A stretch of 64,000 nt of DNA from UBA11891 sp049890035 (GCA_049890035.1 JBMHCG010000039.1:1-64000); one strand, 5' to 3'. Shown: positions 41,315 through 51,256, counted from the first letter of the stretch. Numbers and translations are program-made. The notes: generated from the sequence alone by a model not told the origin.

Positions 41315-43441
41315 ATGAGAACTTTATCTATCCTTTCTTTGAGTCTCAGCTTGCTGTGGGCTTGTCAACCAAATAAAAAAATGGTAGCACCAGAAAATAT
41401 TCATCCTCCTAGGGCTGATAAAATCCCCTATCAGCACAAAAAACACAATGATATTCGCATTGATCCTTATTACTGGCTTCGGGAACGAGACAATCCCGAG
41501 GTTATTGATTATTTAGAACGTGAAAATCACTACTATCAACAGATGACTGCTCATAGAGAGGAAGAAAAAAAGTCTCTTTTTGAGGAAATGAAATCACGAA
41601 TCAAAGAGAATGATACGTCAGTTCCCTATTTCTTTAATGGATATTGGTATAGCACCCGTTTTGAGGAAGGAAAAGCCTATCCCATCTACACGCGTAAAAA
41701 AGACAGTTTGACTGCCCAAGAAGAAATCCTCTTTGACTGCAATGCGATGGCAAAAGGGAAAGACTATTTCCAGTTAAAAGGAATCAATGTAAGTCCAGAT
41801 AACACCAAAGTTGCCTTTGGAGTAGACCTCGTTTCTAGAAGACAATATACGATACAAATCAAAGATTTGCTATCACAAAAAATGTTGGATACAAAAATTA
41901 TCAATACAAGCGGTGGCAGTGTTTGGGATGCTAGCGGACGCTATCTCTTTTACACTCATGTGGACCCCAAAACCCTTCGTTCTGAAAAAATTTTCCGTCA
42001 TGATAGCCAATCCCCTCAAATTAAAGACGCGCTGGTGTATGAAGAGCTGGATGCAACTTTCTCGGTTGGTGTTGGGAGTACCAAATCCAGGAAATATATT
42101 ACTATTTTTTCCTATAGCACGCTTACCAGTGAGCAACAGTTTTTGGAAGCCGAAAACCCCTTGGGCGATTTTCAAACCATCCAGAAGCGGCAACGCGGTT
42201 TGGAATATTCTGCGGCGCATTTTGGCGACTATTTTTATATTACAACCAATGCAGATGGGGCGGCCAATTTTAAGGTGATGAAAACCCCAACCCGTCAACC
42301 TTCAAAAAAAAATTGGGAGGAATGGATACCACACCGAGAAGATGTTTTAATCGAAGATTTGGATTTATTTCAAGACTATTGGGTTATGACAGAGCGTAAA
42401 AATGGCCTGACTCAAATGAAAGTAGCACAATGGGATGGGGAAAAATCCTACTATTTGCCCCTCGAAGGTCAAACATATACTGCCTATACTGGGTACAATC
42501 CACAATTTGAAACGGATACCTTACGTTTTGTCTACAATTCGTTGAAGACTCCCAGTTCTGTATTTGATTTCAACATGAAAACAAAAGAACAAATCCTTTT
42601 AAAGAAACAGGACGTTCTGGATACCGATTTTGATTCAACTGATTATATAGAAGAAAGGATATGGGCACCAGCTCGAGACGGGAAGCGAATTCCCGTTTCT
42701 TTGATCTATCATAAAGATACCAAGCTAAGCCCACACACGCCACTTCTTCAATATGCCTACGGATCCTATGGGAGCACCATAGACCCAAATTTTTCGTCGA
42801 CGCGGTTGAGTCTGTTAAACAGAGGATTTATATATGCCATTGCACACGTGCGAGGTGGGGAATATCTCGGTCGACAGTGGTATGAGGATGGGAAATTAAT
42901 GACTAAAAAAAATACGTTTACAGACTTCATTGATTGTTCTCGTTATTTGATTGATCTGGGGTACACCTCAGCTGAGCATCTCTATGCCTACGGAGGATCA
43001 GCTGGGGGGCTGCTTATTGGTGCCGTCATTAACGAGGCACCCGATCTATACAACGGAGCTATTGCTGCTGTTCCATTTGTCGATGTGGTTACGACTATGC
43101 TAGATGAAAGCATTCCACTGACTACCTATGAATATGACGAATGGGGAAATCCAAATGAAAAAAAATACTACGAGTATATGAAGTCCTATTCACCCTATGA
43201 TCAGGTAAAAGCACAGGCCTATCCCCATCTATTTGTAACAACTGGATATCACGATTCACAAGTTCAATATTGGGAGCCCGCAAAATGGGTTGCTCGGCTT
43301 CGGGAAATCAAGACAGATGAACGGTTATTATTTTTAGATACCAATATGAAAGCTGGACATGGAGGGGCCTCGGGACGCTATGCTTCCCTAATGGAATTGG
43401 CTAAAAAGTATTCGTTTTTACTCCAATTAGAGGCACTCTAG
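41315..43441 (+). CDS. S9-family oligopeptidase (oligopeptidase-B-like) lipoprotein
   Basis: 708 residues from ATG 41315, with a lipoprotein signal ending in LLWACQP. A beta-propeller domain (about 60-430) precedes the alpha/beta-hydrolase domain with catalytic Ser in YGGSAGGLL, Asp in GYHDSQVQYWEP and His in KAGHGGASGR. The family cuts short peptides, often after basic residues. An upstream open stretch from 41198 overlaps the previous gene and lacks a signal, so 41315 is preferred. Confidence 0.92.
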   Translation: MRTLSILSLSLSLLWACQPNKKMVAPENIHPPRADKIPYQHKKHNDIRIDPYYWLRERDNPEVIDYLERENHYYQQMTAHREEEKKSLFEEMKSRIKENDTSVPYFFNGYWYSTRFEEGKAYPIYTRKKDSLTAQEEILFDCNAMAKGKDYFQLKGINVSPDNTKVAFGVDLVSRRQYTIQIKDLLSQKMLDTKIINTSGGSVWDASGRYLFYTHVDPKTLRSEKIFRHDSQSPQIKDALVYEELDATFSVGVGSTKSRKYITIFSYSTLTSEQQFLEAENPLGDFQTIQKRQRGLEYSAAHFGDYFYITTNADGAANFKVMKTPTRQPSKKNWEEWIPHREDVLIEDLDLFQDYWVMTERKNGLTQMKVAQWDGEKSYYLPLEGQTYTAYTGYNPQFETDTLRFVYNSLKTPSSVFDFNMKTKEQILLKKQDVLDTDFDSTDYIEERIWAPARDGKRIPVSLIYHKDTKLSPHTPLLQYAYGSYGSTIDPNFSSTRLSLLNRGFIYAIAHVRGGEYLGRQWYEDGKLMTKKNTFTDFIDCSRYLIDLGYTSAEHLYAYGGSAGGLLIGAVINEAPDLYNGAIAAVPFVDVVTTMLDESIPLTTYEYDEWGNPNEKKYYEYMKSYSPYDQVKAQAYPHLFVTTGYHDSQVQYWEPAKWVARLREIKTDERLLFLDTNMKAGHGGASGRYASLMELAKKYSFLLQLEAL

Positions 43442-43459
43442 AAAAGGTTTTTTTTTTTG

Positions 43460-43467
43460 TAAATTTG
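43460..43467 (+). promoter_or_regulatory. Promoter box of the cysteine-synthase-like gene
   Basis: TAAATTTG matches TAnnTTTG and lies 32 bases before the TTG start at 43499. A T-run stands just upstream. It would drive both PLP-enzyme genes that follow. Confidence 0.5.
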
Positions 43468-43498
43468 CCCAAAATGAAACCAACCGACAAAAAATAGC

Positions 43499-44518
43499 TT
43501 GGTGAACGTTCACAATTCAATTTTGGAGCTGGTAGGCAACACCCCAATGATCCGCCTGAACACCGTAACGAAGGACTTTCCAGGCCAATATTATACAAAA
43601 TTTGAGGCTTTCAATCCCGGCCATTCAAACAAGGATCGTATTGCTATTCATATCATAGAACAAGCTGAAACAAAAGGCTTGCTCAAACCGGGCAGTACCA
43701 TTATTGAAACAACCTCTGGAAACACAGGTTTTAGTTTGGCAATGGTATGTCAAATCAAGGGATACCAATGCATTTTAGCTGTTACTTCCAAATCCAGTAA
43801 AGATAAAATTGAAATGCTTCGCTCATTGGGTGCCAAAGTACATGTCTGCCCAGCCAATGTCAAAGCGGATGATCCCCGTTCTTATTACCAAGTTGCCAAA
43901 CGCCTCCACAACGAGATTAATGATTCTATTTACATCAATCAATATTTCAATCATCTCAATACAGAAGCCCACTACTTAACAACAGGCCCCGAAATATGGG
44001 AACAAACAGAGGGAAAAATCACCCATCTTGTAGCCAGTAGTGGCACCGGAGGTACCATTTCAGGTTCGGCACGTTTTTTAAAAGAACAAAATCCATCCAT
44101 TCAGATAATCGGAGTGGATGCCTACGGATCAGTCTTGAAAAAGTACCATGAAACAGGCGAGTTGGATACCAATGAAATTTATCCTTACCGTATCGAAGGA
44201 TTGGGGAAAAATCTGATTCCGACAGCCACGGATTTCGAAGCCATAGACTTATTCGAGAAAGTAACAGATGAAGATAGTGCCCATGCGGCGCGTCAAATTA
44301 CGCAAACTGAAGGTATGTTTGTTGGCTATACATCGGGGGCTGCCTTTCAGGCTGTAAAACAACTCAATGAAAGAAATTATTTCAATTCACAAAGCCATGT
44401 AGTAATTATTTTTCCCGATCATGGCTCCAAGTACATCAGTAAGATTTACAATGAAGAATGGATGGTTGCACAAGGTTTCATGGATGCCATTCACAGCAAC
44501 CAAAAAAATGAAGTTTGA
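43499..44518 (+). CDS. PLP-dependent cysteine-synthase-family enzyme, candidate cysteate synthase (CapA)
   Basis: 339 residues; the start is TTG (43499) or GTG (43502), as no ATG is in frame. Fold-type II PLP enzyme: N-terminal ELVGNTPMIRLN, the PLP lysine in NKDRIA, substrate loop TTSGNTGFSLA and phosphate loop SSGTGGTISG. By sequence alone it is a cysteine synthase or cystathionine beta-synthase homologue. Eighteen bases downstream is an AONS/serine-palmitoyltransferase-like gene, the same pair as capA (cysteate synthase, phosphoserine plus sulfite) and capB reported for capnine synthesis in Capnocytophaga. Context thus favours cysteate synthase. Ordinary cysteine synthesis is the alternative. 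Confidence 0.8.
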   Translation: MVNVHNSILELVGNTPMIRLNTVTKDFPGQYYTKFEAFNPGHSNKDRIAIHIIEQAETKGLLKPGSTIIETTSGNTGFSLAMVCQIKGYQCILAVTSKSSKDKIEMLRSLGAKVHVCPANVKADDPRSYYQVAKRLHNEINDSIYINQYFNHLNTEAHYLTTGPEIWEQTEGKITHLVASSGTGGTISGSARFLKEQNPSIQIIGVDAYGSVLKKYHETGELDTNEIYPYRIEGLGKNLIPTATDFEAIDLFEKVTDEDSAHAARQITQTEGMFVGYTSGAAFQAVKQLNERNYFNSQSHVVIIFPDHGSKYISKIYNEEWMVAQGFMDAIHSNQKNEV

Positions 44519-44536
44519 TTACAAAAAAGTAATACT

Positions 44537-45790
44537 ATGAAAGATTTGTTTGATCGAATACTCGAAAACAAAGGCCCACTAGGAAAATGGGCGGACCAAG
44601 CAGAAGGTTATTTTGTTTTTCCTAAACTGGAAGGCCCCATCTCAAATCGGATGCGTTTCCAAGGTAAGGAGGTTATCACATGGAGTGTCAATGATTATTT
44701 AGGATTGGCTAACCATCCAGAGGTTCGAGAAGTAGATGCTCAAGCGGCAGCAGAATACGGTTCTGCTTATCCGATGGGTGCTCGAATGATGTCGGGACAT
44801 ACCGATTTGCACGAACAGCTTGAAAATGAACTCGCTGCATTTGTTAACAAAGAGGCAGCCTATCTTTTGAATTTTGGATATCAGGGGATACTCTCTACCA
44901 TCGATACTCTCGTTTCAAAGAACGATGTGATTGTTTATGATGTTGACGCCCATGCGTGTATTATTGATGGGGTCCGTTTGCACATGGGCAAACGCTTTAC
45001 CTACAAGCATAATGATGTAGAAAGCCTTGAAAAAAATCTTATTCGCGCTACTAAAGTAGCTGATCAAACAGGAGGAGGCATTCTTGTAATCTCGGAAGGA
45101 GTGTTCGGAATGCGTGGTGAACAAGGAAAACTAAAAGAAATAGCCACGTTAAAAAGCAAATACAATTTTCGCTTTTTAGTAGACGATGCCCACGGATTTG
45201 GAACCTTGGGGACCAATGGTGCTGGAGCGGGAATAGAACAAGGCGTTCAAGATGAAATCGATGTGTATTTTGCTACGTTTGCCAAATCAATGGCTTCTAC
45301 AGGGGCTTTTATTGCGGCGGATCAAGAAATTATTAACTTTCTCAAATACAACATGCGCTCCCAGATGTTCGCCAAATCACTCCAAATGGTCTTGGTTAAA
45401 GGGGCCCTGAAACGGTTGGACATGCTACGAAACCGACCTGAAATCAAAGACAGATTATGGGAAAATGTCAATGCCCTACAATCCGGTTTAAAAGACCGTG
45501 GATTTGATATTGGCTCCACGCAAAGCTGTGTGACCCCTGTCTATCTTAAAGGATCCATACCGGAAGCCATGGTTTTGGTACGTGATTTACGTGAGAATTT
45601 TGGTATTTTCTGCTCTATAGTAGTGTATCCTGTTATTCCCAAAGGATTGATTTTACTTCGCTTAATTCCAACAGCTTCACACAATATTGAGGATGTGGAA
45701 ATTACGCTTGAGGCCTTTTCAAATATTCGTGATCGGTTACAAAACGGTGTGTATCAGCGGCAATCTGAAGCCATACAAGCTGTGCAATAA
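44537..45790 (+). CDS. Alpha-oxoamine-synthase-family acyltransferase, candidate capnine synthase (CapB)
   Basis: 417 residues. Fold-type I PLP enzyme of the AONS/KBL/serine-palmitoyltransferase group: NDYLGLANHPEV, GMRGEQGKL, DDAHGFGTLG and the PLP lysine in TFAKSMAST. The family condenses an amino acid with an acyl-CoA or acyl-ACP while losing CO2. Given the cysteate-synthase-like gene upstream in the same unit, the likely reaction is cysteate plus a fatty acyl thioester giving 3-ketocapnine, the base of sulfonolipids. 8-amino-7-oxononanoate synthase (biotin) and serine palmitoyltransferase remain possible; no other biotin gene is near. Confidence 0.78.
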   Translation: MKDLFDRILENKGPLGKWADQAEGYFVFPKLEGPISNRMRFQGKEVITWSVNDYLGLANHPEVREVDAQAAAEYGSAYPMGARMMSGHTDLHEQLENELAAFVNKEAAYLLNFGYQGILSTIDTLVSKNDVIVYDVDAHACIIDGVRLHMGKRFTYKHNDVESLEKNLIRATKVADQTGGGILVISEGVFGMRGEQGKLKEIATLKSKYNFRFLVDDAHGFGTLGTNGAGAGIEQGVQDEIDVYFATFAKSMASTGAFIAADQEIINFLKYNMRSQMFAKSLQMVLVKGALKRLDMLRNRPEIKDRLWENVNALQSGLKDRGFDIGSTQSCVTPVYLKGSIPEAMVLVRDLRENFGIFCSIVVYPVIPKGLILLRLIPTASHNIEDVEITLEAFSNIRDRLQNGVYQRQSEAIQAVQ

Positions 45791-45807
45791 ACAAGGAAAT
45801 AATGTCG

Positions 45808-46926
45808 TTATTCGTTTAACATAACGGGCATTACGAGCATTGTTATTTCTTCTCCTTCTGCTATGCCGTCCATTGGCATTAATATTCCCGCACGATTGGG
45901 CAATGACATAGCTAGCTGAATACCGTCAGAAGTGAGATTGCTTAGCATTTCAACAAGAAAACGAGAATTGAAACCGATTTGGATATCATCGCCTCGATAA
46001 TCACAGTCCAAACGTTCTTCAGCTTTGTTGCTAAAATCATAATCTTCCGCAGAAATTTGTAAGGCACTGCCAGCAATCTTTAATCGGATCTGATGTGTTG
46101 TTTTATTGGAAAAAATACTCACCCTTCGGACAGAGTTTAAAAGCAGGTTTCGGTCAATCTCTAGAACATTTGGATTTTCTTTGGGTATAACCGCTTCATA
46201 GTTGGGGTATTTTCCTTCGACCAATCGACAAGTCAAGATTGTGTCTGCAAAGCGAAATTGTGCGTTGGTTTCATTATACTCAATGATGATCGTTTCTTCA
46301 CTTCCTTGCAAAACAGATTTTAAAAGTTGCAAAGGTTTCTTGGGCATGATGAACTCAGAAGGCTGGGATGCTGTTAAATCTGTACGTCGGTATTTTACGA
46401 GCTTATGTGCATCGGTAGCTACAAATGTGAGTCCTGTGGTATCAAACTGAAAAAAGACACCACTCATGACCGGTCGCAAATCGTCATTGCCCGATGCAAA
46501 AAGAGTTGTTGTGATTGCTCCTGCCAAGGTGTCCCCTAATATCTCAGTCCGAACAGGATCTGTAACATGTGCCGCCCTTGGGAATTCATCTCCAGCGACA
46601 TAAGCAACAGCATACTTTCCATTATTGGCACTTATCTCAACCGTATTACTGTCAGTTTTAACAAACGTTAGTGGTTGCTCAGGAAAGGTTTTCAATGTAT
46701 CGGTTATAAGACGAGCAGGTAAGGCCAGGGAACCGTTATCCGAAGATTCGATTTCTATTTTCGAAGAAAGGGTCGTTTCTAGATCCGAAGCGGTCAGAGT
46801 AAGTAAACTATTCTGTACTTCAAAAAGGATATTATCTAAAATGGGGAGGGTATTGGTATTGTTGACAACGCCGCCCAAAACCTGCAATTCTTTTAGCAGG
46901 GCAGAACTGGATACGATGAATTTCAT
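45808..46926 (-). CDS. dnaN: DNA polymerase III beta sliding clamp
   Basis: 372 residues, three clamp domains of about 120 residues each, beginning MKFIVSSSALLKELQVLGG and ending with a short tail VMPVMLNE. It forms the ring that holds polymerase III on DNA. Not linked to dnaA here; it follows gldG on the same strand by 64 bases and has its own -7 box. No other origin feature is visible around it. Confidence 0.97.
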   Translation of the reverse strand: MKFIVSSSALLKELQVLGGVVNNTNTLPILDNILFEVQNSLLTLTASDLETTLSSKIEIESSDNGSLALPARLITDTLKTFPEQPLTFVKTDSNTVEISANNGKYAVAYVAGDEFPRAAHVTDPVRTEILGDTLAGAITTTLFASGNDDLRPVMSGVFFQFDTTGLTFVATDAHKLVKYRRTDLTASQPSEFIMPKKPLQLLKSVLQGSEETIIIEYNETNAQFRFADTILTCRLVEGKYPNYEAVIPKENPNVLEIDRNLLLNSVRRVSIFSNKTTHQIRLKIAGSALQISAEDYDFSNKAEERLDCDYRGDDIQIGFNSRFLVEMLSNLTSDGIQLAMSLPNRAGILMPMDGIAEGEEITMLVMPVMLNE

Positions 46927-46940
46927 TCTTTGTGTTTTCT

Positions 46941-46948
46941 CAAATATA
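46941..46948 (-). promoter_or_regulatory. dnaN promoter -7 box
   Basis: On the minus strand TATATTTG (46948-46941), 14 bases before the dnaN start, matches TAnnTTTG. The leader would be very short. Confidence 0.5.
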
Positions 46949-46990
46949 GCGGATTGGAAAATCCGTTAGAAAAAAAATTATCCGAACTTA

Positions 46991-48649
46991 TCAACTGTTT
47001 GCTCGTCGGCGTAATGCCTTAAGAAACACTGCCAAAACAGACATTATTAGTAGGGGCAGTACCACAGCTAAAAAAGGAATGATTGTTTCTTTTTCATTTA
47101 TTTTTTGAGTATCTAAAAGGGCAATTTCGATGGGTTTGGTTCTAATATTAACCATGGATTCATTTCCCATCAAATAGTGAATGATATTTTGCAAAAATCG
47201 CTTATTTTGGTAAAAGTTGTTCGTCCATTTGTCATACCCCAGTCGCAATGGCTGCCCTTTGTCCAATTGGTTTTCTGCAAAATTACCATCTGCGATAAGT
47301 ACGGTTTTAGACCGGCCTTCATTTTTTTGTTTCACTACAGGAAAAGGAGCAATTCTATTTTTGTACAAGGATTCAAAATTCCCTTCCACTAAAACCCCAA
47401 GTGGATATTGAATTCCCTGATAATTCTCTGGATTTATTTTTTTTGTGGCTTCCTCCAGAGAGATGAGTACAGGAACTCCCAGTATTTTGTTCATAGGGGA
47501 GGAAGTGACCAAGACACTTTTTTTCAGCTTGTTAGGAAGGGTGTCAATAGGAGTAGTGAATTGAAACAGCACGTTGCCCAAACCTTTTGTTATTACATTC
47601 TTTTCGTTGGTTGCAGGAATGGGATAATAAGGCCATGGGAAAGGTACATATTGTGTCTGTTCTCTTTGGCCCTGAGCCATGACGATGGGAGCACAATAGA
47701 GATCTGCAAGCAATCCATTGGTTATTCGTAGTCCCTGTTTAAAAAATAAGTCCTCTATATCCAAGGACTTGGGGAAGGTAACTGCACGTCCCGTTGTATT
47801 GAACAAGCTATCGCGATCCAATGCCAGTGCATCGATGGTCCACAGAGTACTCCCTCCGTTGATTTGGTATTGATCCAAAATGAATTTTTCACTATTGGTG
47901 AAAGGACTTTGGGGGTTGGAAACAAATAACAAATCAAAGCGACGAAGGTTTTCAAGGGTTTTATTGGGATCTTCAGCAAGGGCTTTTAGATCAAAAGAAG
48001 CCAAATTATAATACGGTTTCAAACTTTGCAACAAGTCTGCGATTTGTGCCGCTTGTGAAGTGTTGTGAGAAGTAAGTACAGCCAGCGATTGCTTCTCTTT
48101 TAATGTCAATCGTTTGATCCCATCCAGCAGTTGATACTCCAATTGTGAAAGGGAACGAAACAATTTATCTCTAGGGCTGTCTCCCATATTTTTTTGCCAT
48201 AATTGAACTCGAACCGACCGAGAACCATCACTGAGAACGGCCCAGGGAAAAACTACTGTTTGATCAATGGATTGATTTTTACCAGCGATCACCGTTTCCG
48301 GAATCAAACCAAACCCCTGCATCTCTTGCAGTATGTTGTCCCTTTTCTGATCACTATCGAAAGGATCAATAAAGGATACCAATAATCGGTTGTTTACACG
48401 ACTCATATTATTGAGCAAGGTCTCCAATTCAATTCGCAGACGTTGAAATTCTGGCGGCAATTTACCAGCTAAGAAGACATCTACTTGGATGGCTACATCG
48501 AGTTGATTCAATTCTTCTTTTGCCACACTGGAAAGACTGTATCGCTGGTCCGCTGTAAGATCCAATTGAATCGGTGCCCAAAACCCAATTGAAGCGAGTG
48601 TCAGTATGATAACTAGGGGGACGCGATAAGAACGAAATTTTCTGATCAT
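46991..48649 (-). CDS. gldG: Gliding motility ABC transporter substrate-binding protein GldG
   Basis: 552 residues. One membrane segment near residues 10-30, a long periplasmic part typical of the GldG/ABC-type uncharacterised domain (LTADQRYSLSSVAKEEL, VSFIDPFDSDQ, LLFVSNPQSPF) and a second membrane segment near the C-terminus (IIPFLAVVLPLLIMSVLAVF). With GldF and GldA it forms the ABC transporter needed for gliding in Flavobacterium johnsoniae. Start overlaps the gldF stop by four bases (ATGA). Confidence 0.92.
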   Translation of the reverse strand: MIRKFRSYRVPLVIILTLASIGFWAPIQLDLTADQRYSLSSVAKEELNQLDVAIQVDVFLAGKLPPEFQRLRIELETLLNNMSRVNNRLLVSFIDPFDSDQKRDNILQEMQGFGLIPETVIAGKNQSIDQTVVFPWAVLSDGSRSVRVQLWQKNMGDSPRDKLFRSLSQLEYQLLDGIKRLTLKEKQSLAVLTSHNTSQAAQIADLLQSLKPYYNLASFDLKALAEDPNKTLENLRRFDLLFVSNPQSPFTNSEKFILDQYQINGGSTLWTIDALALDRDSLFNTTGRAVTFPKSLDIEDLFFKQGLRITNGLLADLYCAPIVMAQGQREQTQYVPFPWPYYPIPATNEKNVITKGLGNVLFQFTTPIDTLPNKLKKSVLVTSSPMNKILGVPVLISLEEATKKINPENYQGIQYPLGVLVEGNFESLYKNRIAPFPVVKQKNEGRSKTVLIADGNFAENQLDKGQPLRLGYDKWTNNFYQNKRFLQNIIHYLMGNESMVNIRTKPIEIALLDTQKINEKETIIPFLAVVLPLLIMSVLAVFLKALRRRANS

Positions 48650-49380
48650 TGTGACTGTAGGGATTGAATTCGAAATTGTGTAGCTAACAAAAACAGGAAG
48701 GTTCCACTGACAAAATAACTTATATCACCAATCAAAATAACCCCCCGATTCAGACTGCTATAGTGTGCTTGCATACCAATGGAAGCAATCCAATCATACC
48801 AAAAAAAACTCGAACTCAGAGCCGCTATTTGCCCCCATAAATAAAACTGGAAAAAACCAATGGCAAGTGCCATTAAAAAGGCTGTTGTTTGTTGTCGGGT
48901 TAAACTAGAAAGGAACAAACCGATGGCGGCGAGCATGCTCAAAAAGAGAATCAATCCCAAATAGCCACCATAAATCATCCCCCAATCCAATTGTGCAGTA
49001 TCAGGCATTAGTATTTTTAATAAATAAATATAGCCCAGAGTAGGTAACAAGGCCAAAAGTCCAATTGCCATTAAGCCCAAGTATTTCCCGACAACCAAAG
49101 CAGCAATTTGCAGTGGTTTGGTCAGGACTATTTCCAAGGTACCCGATTTGATCTCCTCTGAAAAGCTTCGCATTGCAAGAGCAGGAACCACTAATAGGAG
49201 AAGCCAGGGGGCCAATTCAAAAAATAAGGTTAAATCGGCAAAGCCTGCTTGTATCATATTAATTGGGCTGTCAAGAACCCATAAAAAAAGGGAATTTAAT
49301 ACAAGAAACAATCCGATGGATAAAAATCCGATGGCATCGCTAAAAACAGTTCGTATTTCTTTTAAAAAAACAGGCCACAT
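48646..49380 (-). CDS. gldF: Gliding motility ABC transporter permease GldF
   Basis: 244 residues, six membrane segments, with the conserved region SEEIKSGTLEIVLTKPLQ of ABC-2 permeases. Next to gldG in the usual order. Begins one base after the SAM-hydrolase stop and overlaps gldG by four bases, so the three genes form an operon. The ATPase gene gldA is normally elsewhere in the genome and is not in this window. Confidence 0.93.
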   Translation of the reverse strand: MWPVFLKEIRTVFSDAIGFLSIGLFLVLNSLFLWVLDSPINMIQAGFADLTLFFELAPWLLLLVVPALAMRSFSEEIKSGTLEIVLTKPLQIAALVVGKYLGLMAIGLLALLPTLGYIYLLKILMPDTAQLDWGMIYGGYLGLILFLSMLAAIGLFLSSLTRQQTTAFLMALAIGFFQFYLWGQIAALSSSFFWYDWIASIGMQAHYSSLNRGVILIGDISYFVSGTFLFLLATQFRIQSLQSQ

Positions 49381-49381
49381 A

Positions 49382-50212
49382 TTAGTAAAATTCGATTGTG
49401 ATAGGATCGCGAAAATTCAAACCAAATAAACTGTGTGCACTACCAACAGTTAACGGATTACTCTTATAAATTGCCAATTCCAAATGCCCGGCTGTATTGA
49501 ATAGGGCCAGTTTTTTTCCATCTTCTTCACGTTTGTCTCGAGTGAGTGAAAAGTCAATGGCATCACTGTAATGATTAACTATTTTTCGAAATTTCACGGT
49601 ACGTGCAAAAATGGTGAAATCTCTTGATTTCCCGACCGATTGAAATGTTTTTTTCGTGATGTTCGTGATGACATTGCCATAATTGTCAATGTAGATAATG
49701 CTGCCAAGTAAACTGTTTCCATCAGGGCTCACTACAGGTTTGATATTAGTCAACTCCTTGATTTTAGTTATTGATTTACCAACAACATCCAAACTCCCAT
49801 TCCGTGACAAATGACCCGCTACTTTGACAAATACATCCAGCACGGGGAAACTGCTAACGATATTCTGGTGAATATTGATCTCAACGATTTTTTCTGGAAG
49901 TGTATCGCCTGAGATCAACGAAAAAATTCCATTGTCTGCACCAATAAAATAATGGCCATCCAGCAGCATGGCAATATGACGATTTTCAGGAGTTCGTTCG
50001 GAATCTACACCCAGAATATGAATGGATCCTTTTGGGAATGCTCCGTATGCATTTTTTAAAACATATCCAGCTTCCGTATGATTGAAAGGACTTATTTGAT
50101 GGCTGACATCTATAACAGGGCTGTCAGGGACTTCAATTTGAAGTGAGGCCTTGATAGCGGAAACAAAGTAATCCTTTTGTCCAAAATCTGTTGTTAAGCT
50201 TACAATTGGCAT
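49382..50212 (-). CDS. SAM hydroxide adenosyltransferase family protein (DUF62)
   Basis: 276 residues. The N-terminal domain has VSLTTDFGQKDYFV, IDVSHQI and GADNGIFS, the DUF62 signature; members split S-adenosylmethionine with water to adenosine and methionine, related to the bacterial fluorinases and chlorinases. No loop specific to halogenases is apparent, so hydrolysis is the likely activity. First gene of the unit with gldF and gldG, diverging from phoH. Confidence 0.9.
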   Translation of the reverse strand: MPIVSLTTDFGQKDYFVSAIKASLQIEVPDSPVIDVSHQISPFNHTEAGYVLKNAYGAFPKGSIHILGVDSERTPENRHIAMLLDGHYFIGADNGIFSLISGDTLPEKIVEINIHQNIVSSFPVLDVFVKVAGHLSRNGSLDVVGKSITKIKELTNIKPVVSPDGNSLLGSIIYIDNYGNVITNITKKTFQSVGKSRDFTIFARTVKFRKIVNHYSDAIDFSLTRDKREEDGKKLALFNTAGHLELAIYKSNPLTVGSAHSLFGLNFRDPITIEFY

Positions 50213-50245
50213 AGCAAAATGAGCAATCAGTTTCTATTAAATATG

Positions 50246-50253
50246 TAAATTTG
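50246..50253 (+). promoter_or_regulatory. phoH promoter -7 box
   Basis: TAAATTTG matches TAnnTTTG and stands 50 bases before the phoH start. Confidence 0.5.
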
Positions 50254-50302
50254 AATAGTAACCAATTTTCGTAAAAATAATTCTTTTTAACGCGATAATC
50301 CT

Positions 50303-51256
50303 TTGAATGAAATTAAAATTGAACTCTCCGAAGTAAATCCCAGAGAGTTTTTTGGACAACAAAATGTTCATATTGATCAAATTAAATCCTATTTCCCAAA
50401 GCTTAAAATTGTAGCTCGGGGGACCACCCTCAAGGCGTATGGAGAGGAAAGCCTTTTAGATGAATTCGATAAACGTATTGAAATGCTTCAAGCGCATTTT
50501 GGAAAATACAATGTATTGGATAAAGAAACGATTGATCGTATTATACAAGCCAATAGTAGCGAAGAATACGATCCCGCTTTAGAGACAGAAGCATTCATTC
50601 TTCATGGTGTAGGAGGGAAGACCATCAAAGCCAAAACACTCAATCAATTTAAGCTGGTTGAAGCCGTCAACCAAAATGACATGGTTTTTGCTATCGGTCC
50701 AGCCGGAACAGGCAAAACTTATACCGGCGTTGCGCTGGCAGTTCGGGCACTAAAAGCCAAACAAGTAAAGCGTATCATCTTGACACGTCCTGCTGTGGAA
50801 GCGGGTGAAAATTTAGGGTTTTTACCCGGTGATTTGAAAGAAAAATTGGATCCCTACATGCAACCACTATACGATGCCTTACGGGATATGATTCCCCATG
50901 AAAGGTTGAATAAGTATATTGAAGAAGGGATAATTCAAATTGCTCCCCTTGCTTTTATGCGAGGTCGCACACTTGACAATGCTTTTGTGATTTTAGATGA
51001 AGCCCAAAACACGACACATGCACAAATGAAAATGTTTTTGACCCGGATGGGGCCCAATGCCAAATTCGTTCTCACAGGAGATCCAGGACAGATCGATCTG
51101 CCGCGAAGGGTTATCTCGGGCCTTAAAGAAGCCTTGTTGATTTTAAAAGAAACGACAGGTATTGGGATGGTATACCTCGACGATAAAGATGTAATACGGC
51201 ACCATTTGGTCAAAAAAGTAATTACAGCCTACAAAAATATAGAGCACCAAAACTAG
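50303..51256 (+). CDS. phoH: PhoH family ATPase
   Basis: 317 residues, TTG start. An N-terminal KH-like part (about 1-100) precedes the ATPase with Walker A GPAGTGKTYTG, LTRPAVEAGENLGFLPGD, Walker B FVILDEAQN and TGDPGQIDLPR. Cytosolic, RNA-linked nucleotide hydrolase; often near rRNA-maturation genes. The purC start follows the stop directly without a gap. Confidence 0.94.
   Translation: MNEIKIELSEVNPREFFGQQNVHIDQIKSYFPKLKIVARGTTLKAYGEESLLDEFDKRIEMLQAHFGKYNVLDKETIDRIIQANSSEEYDPALETEAFILHGVGGKTIKAKTLNQFKLVEAVNQNDMVFAIGPAGTGKTYTGVALAVRALKAKQVKRIILTRPAVEAGENLGFLPGDLKEKLDPYMQPLYDALRDMIPHERLNKYIEEGIIQIAPLAFMRGRTLDNAFVILDEAQNTTHAQMKMFLTRMGPNAKFVLTGDPGQIDLPRRVISGLKEALLILKETTGIGMVYLDDKDVIRHHLVKKVITAYKNIEHQN

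Noticed and set aside
45808..46926. Replication origin next to dnaN
   Set aside because: No dnaA gene and no visible cluster of DnaA boxes; the neighbours are gld genes, as usual in flavobacteria where dnaN is not at oriC.
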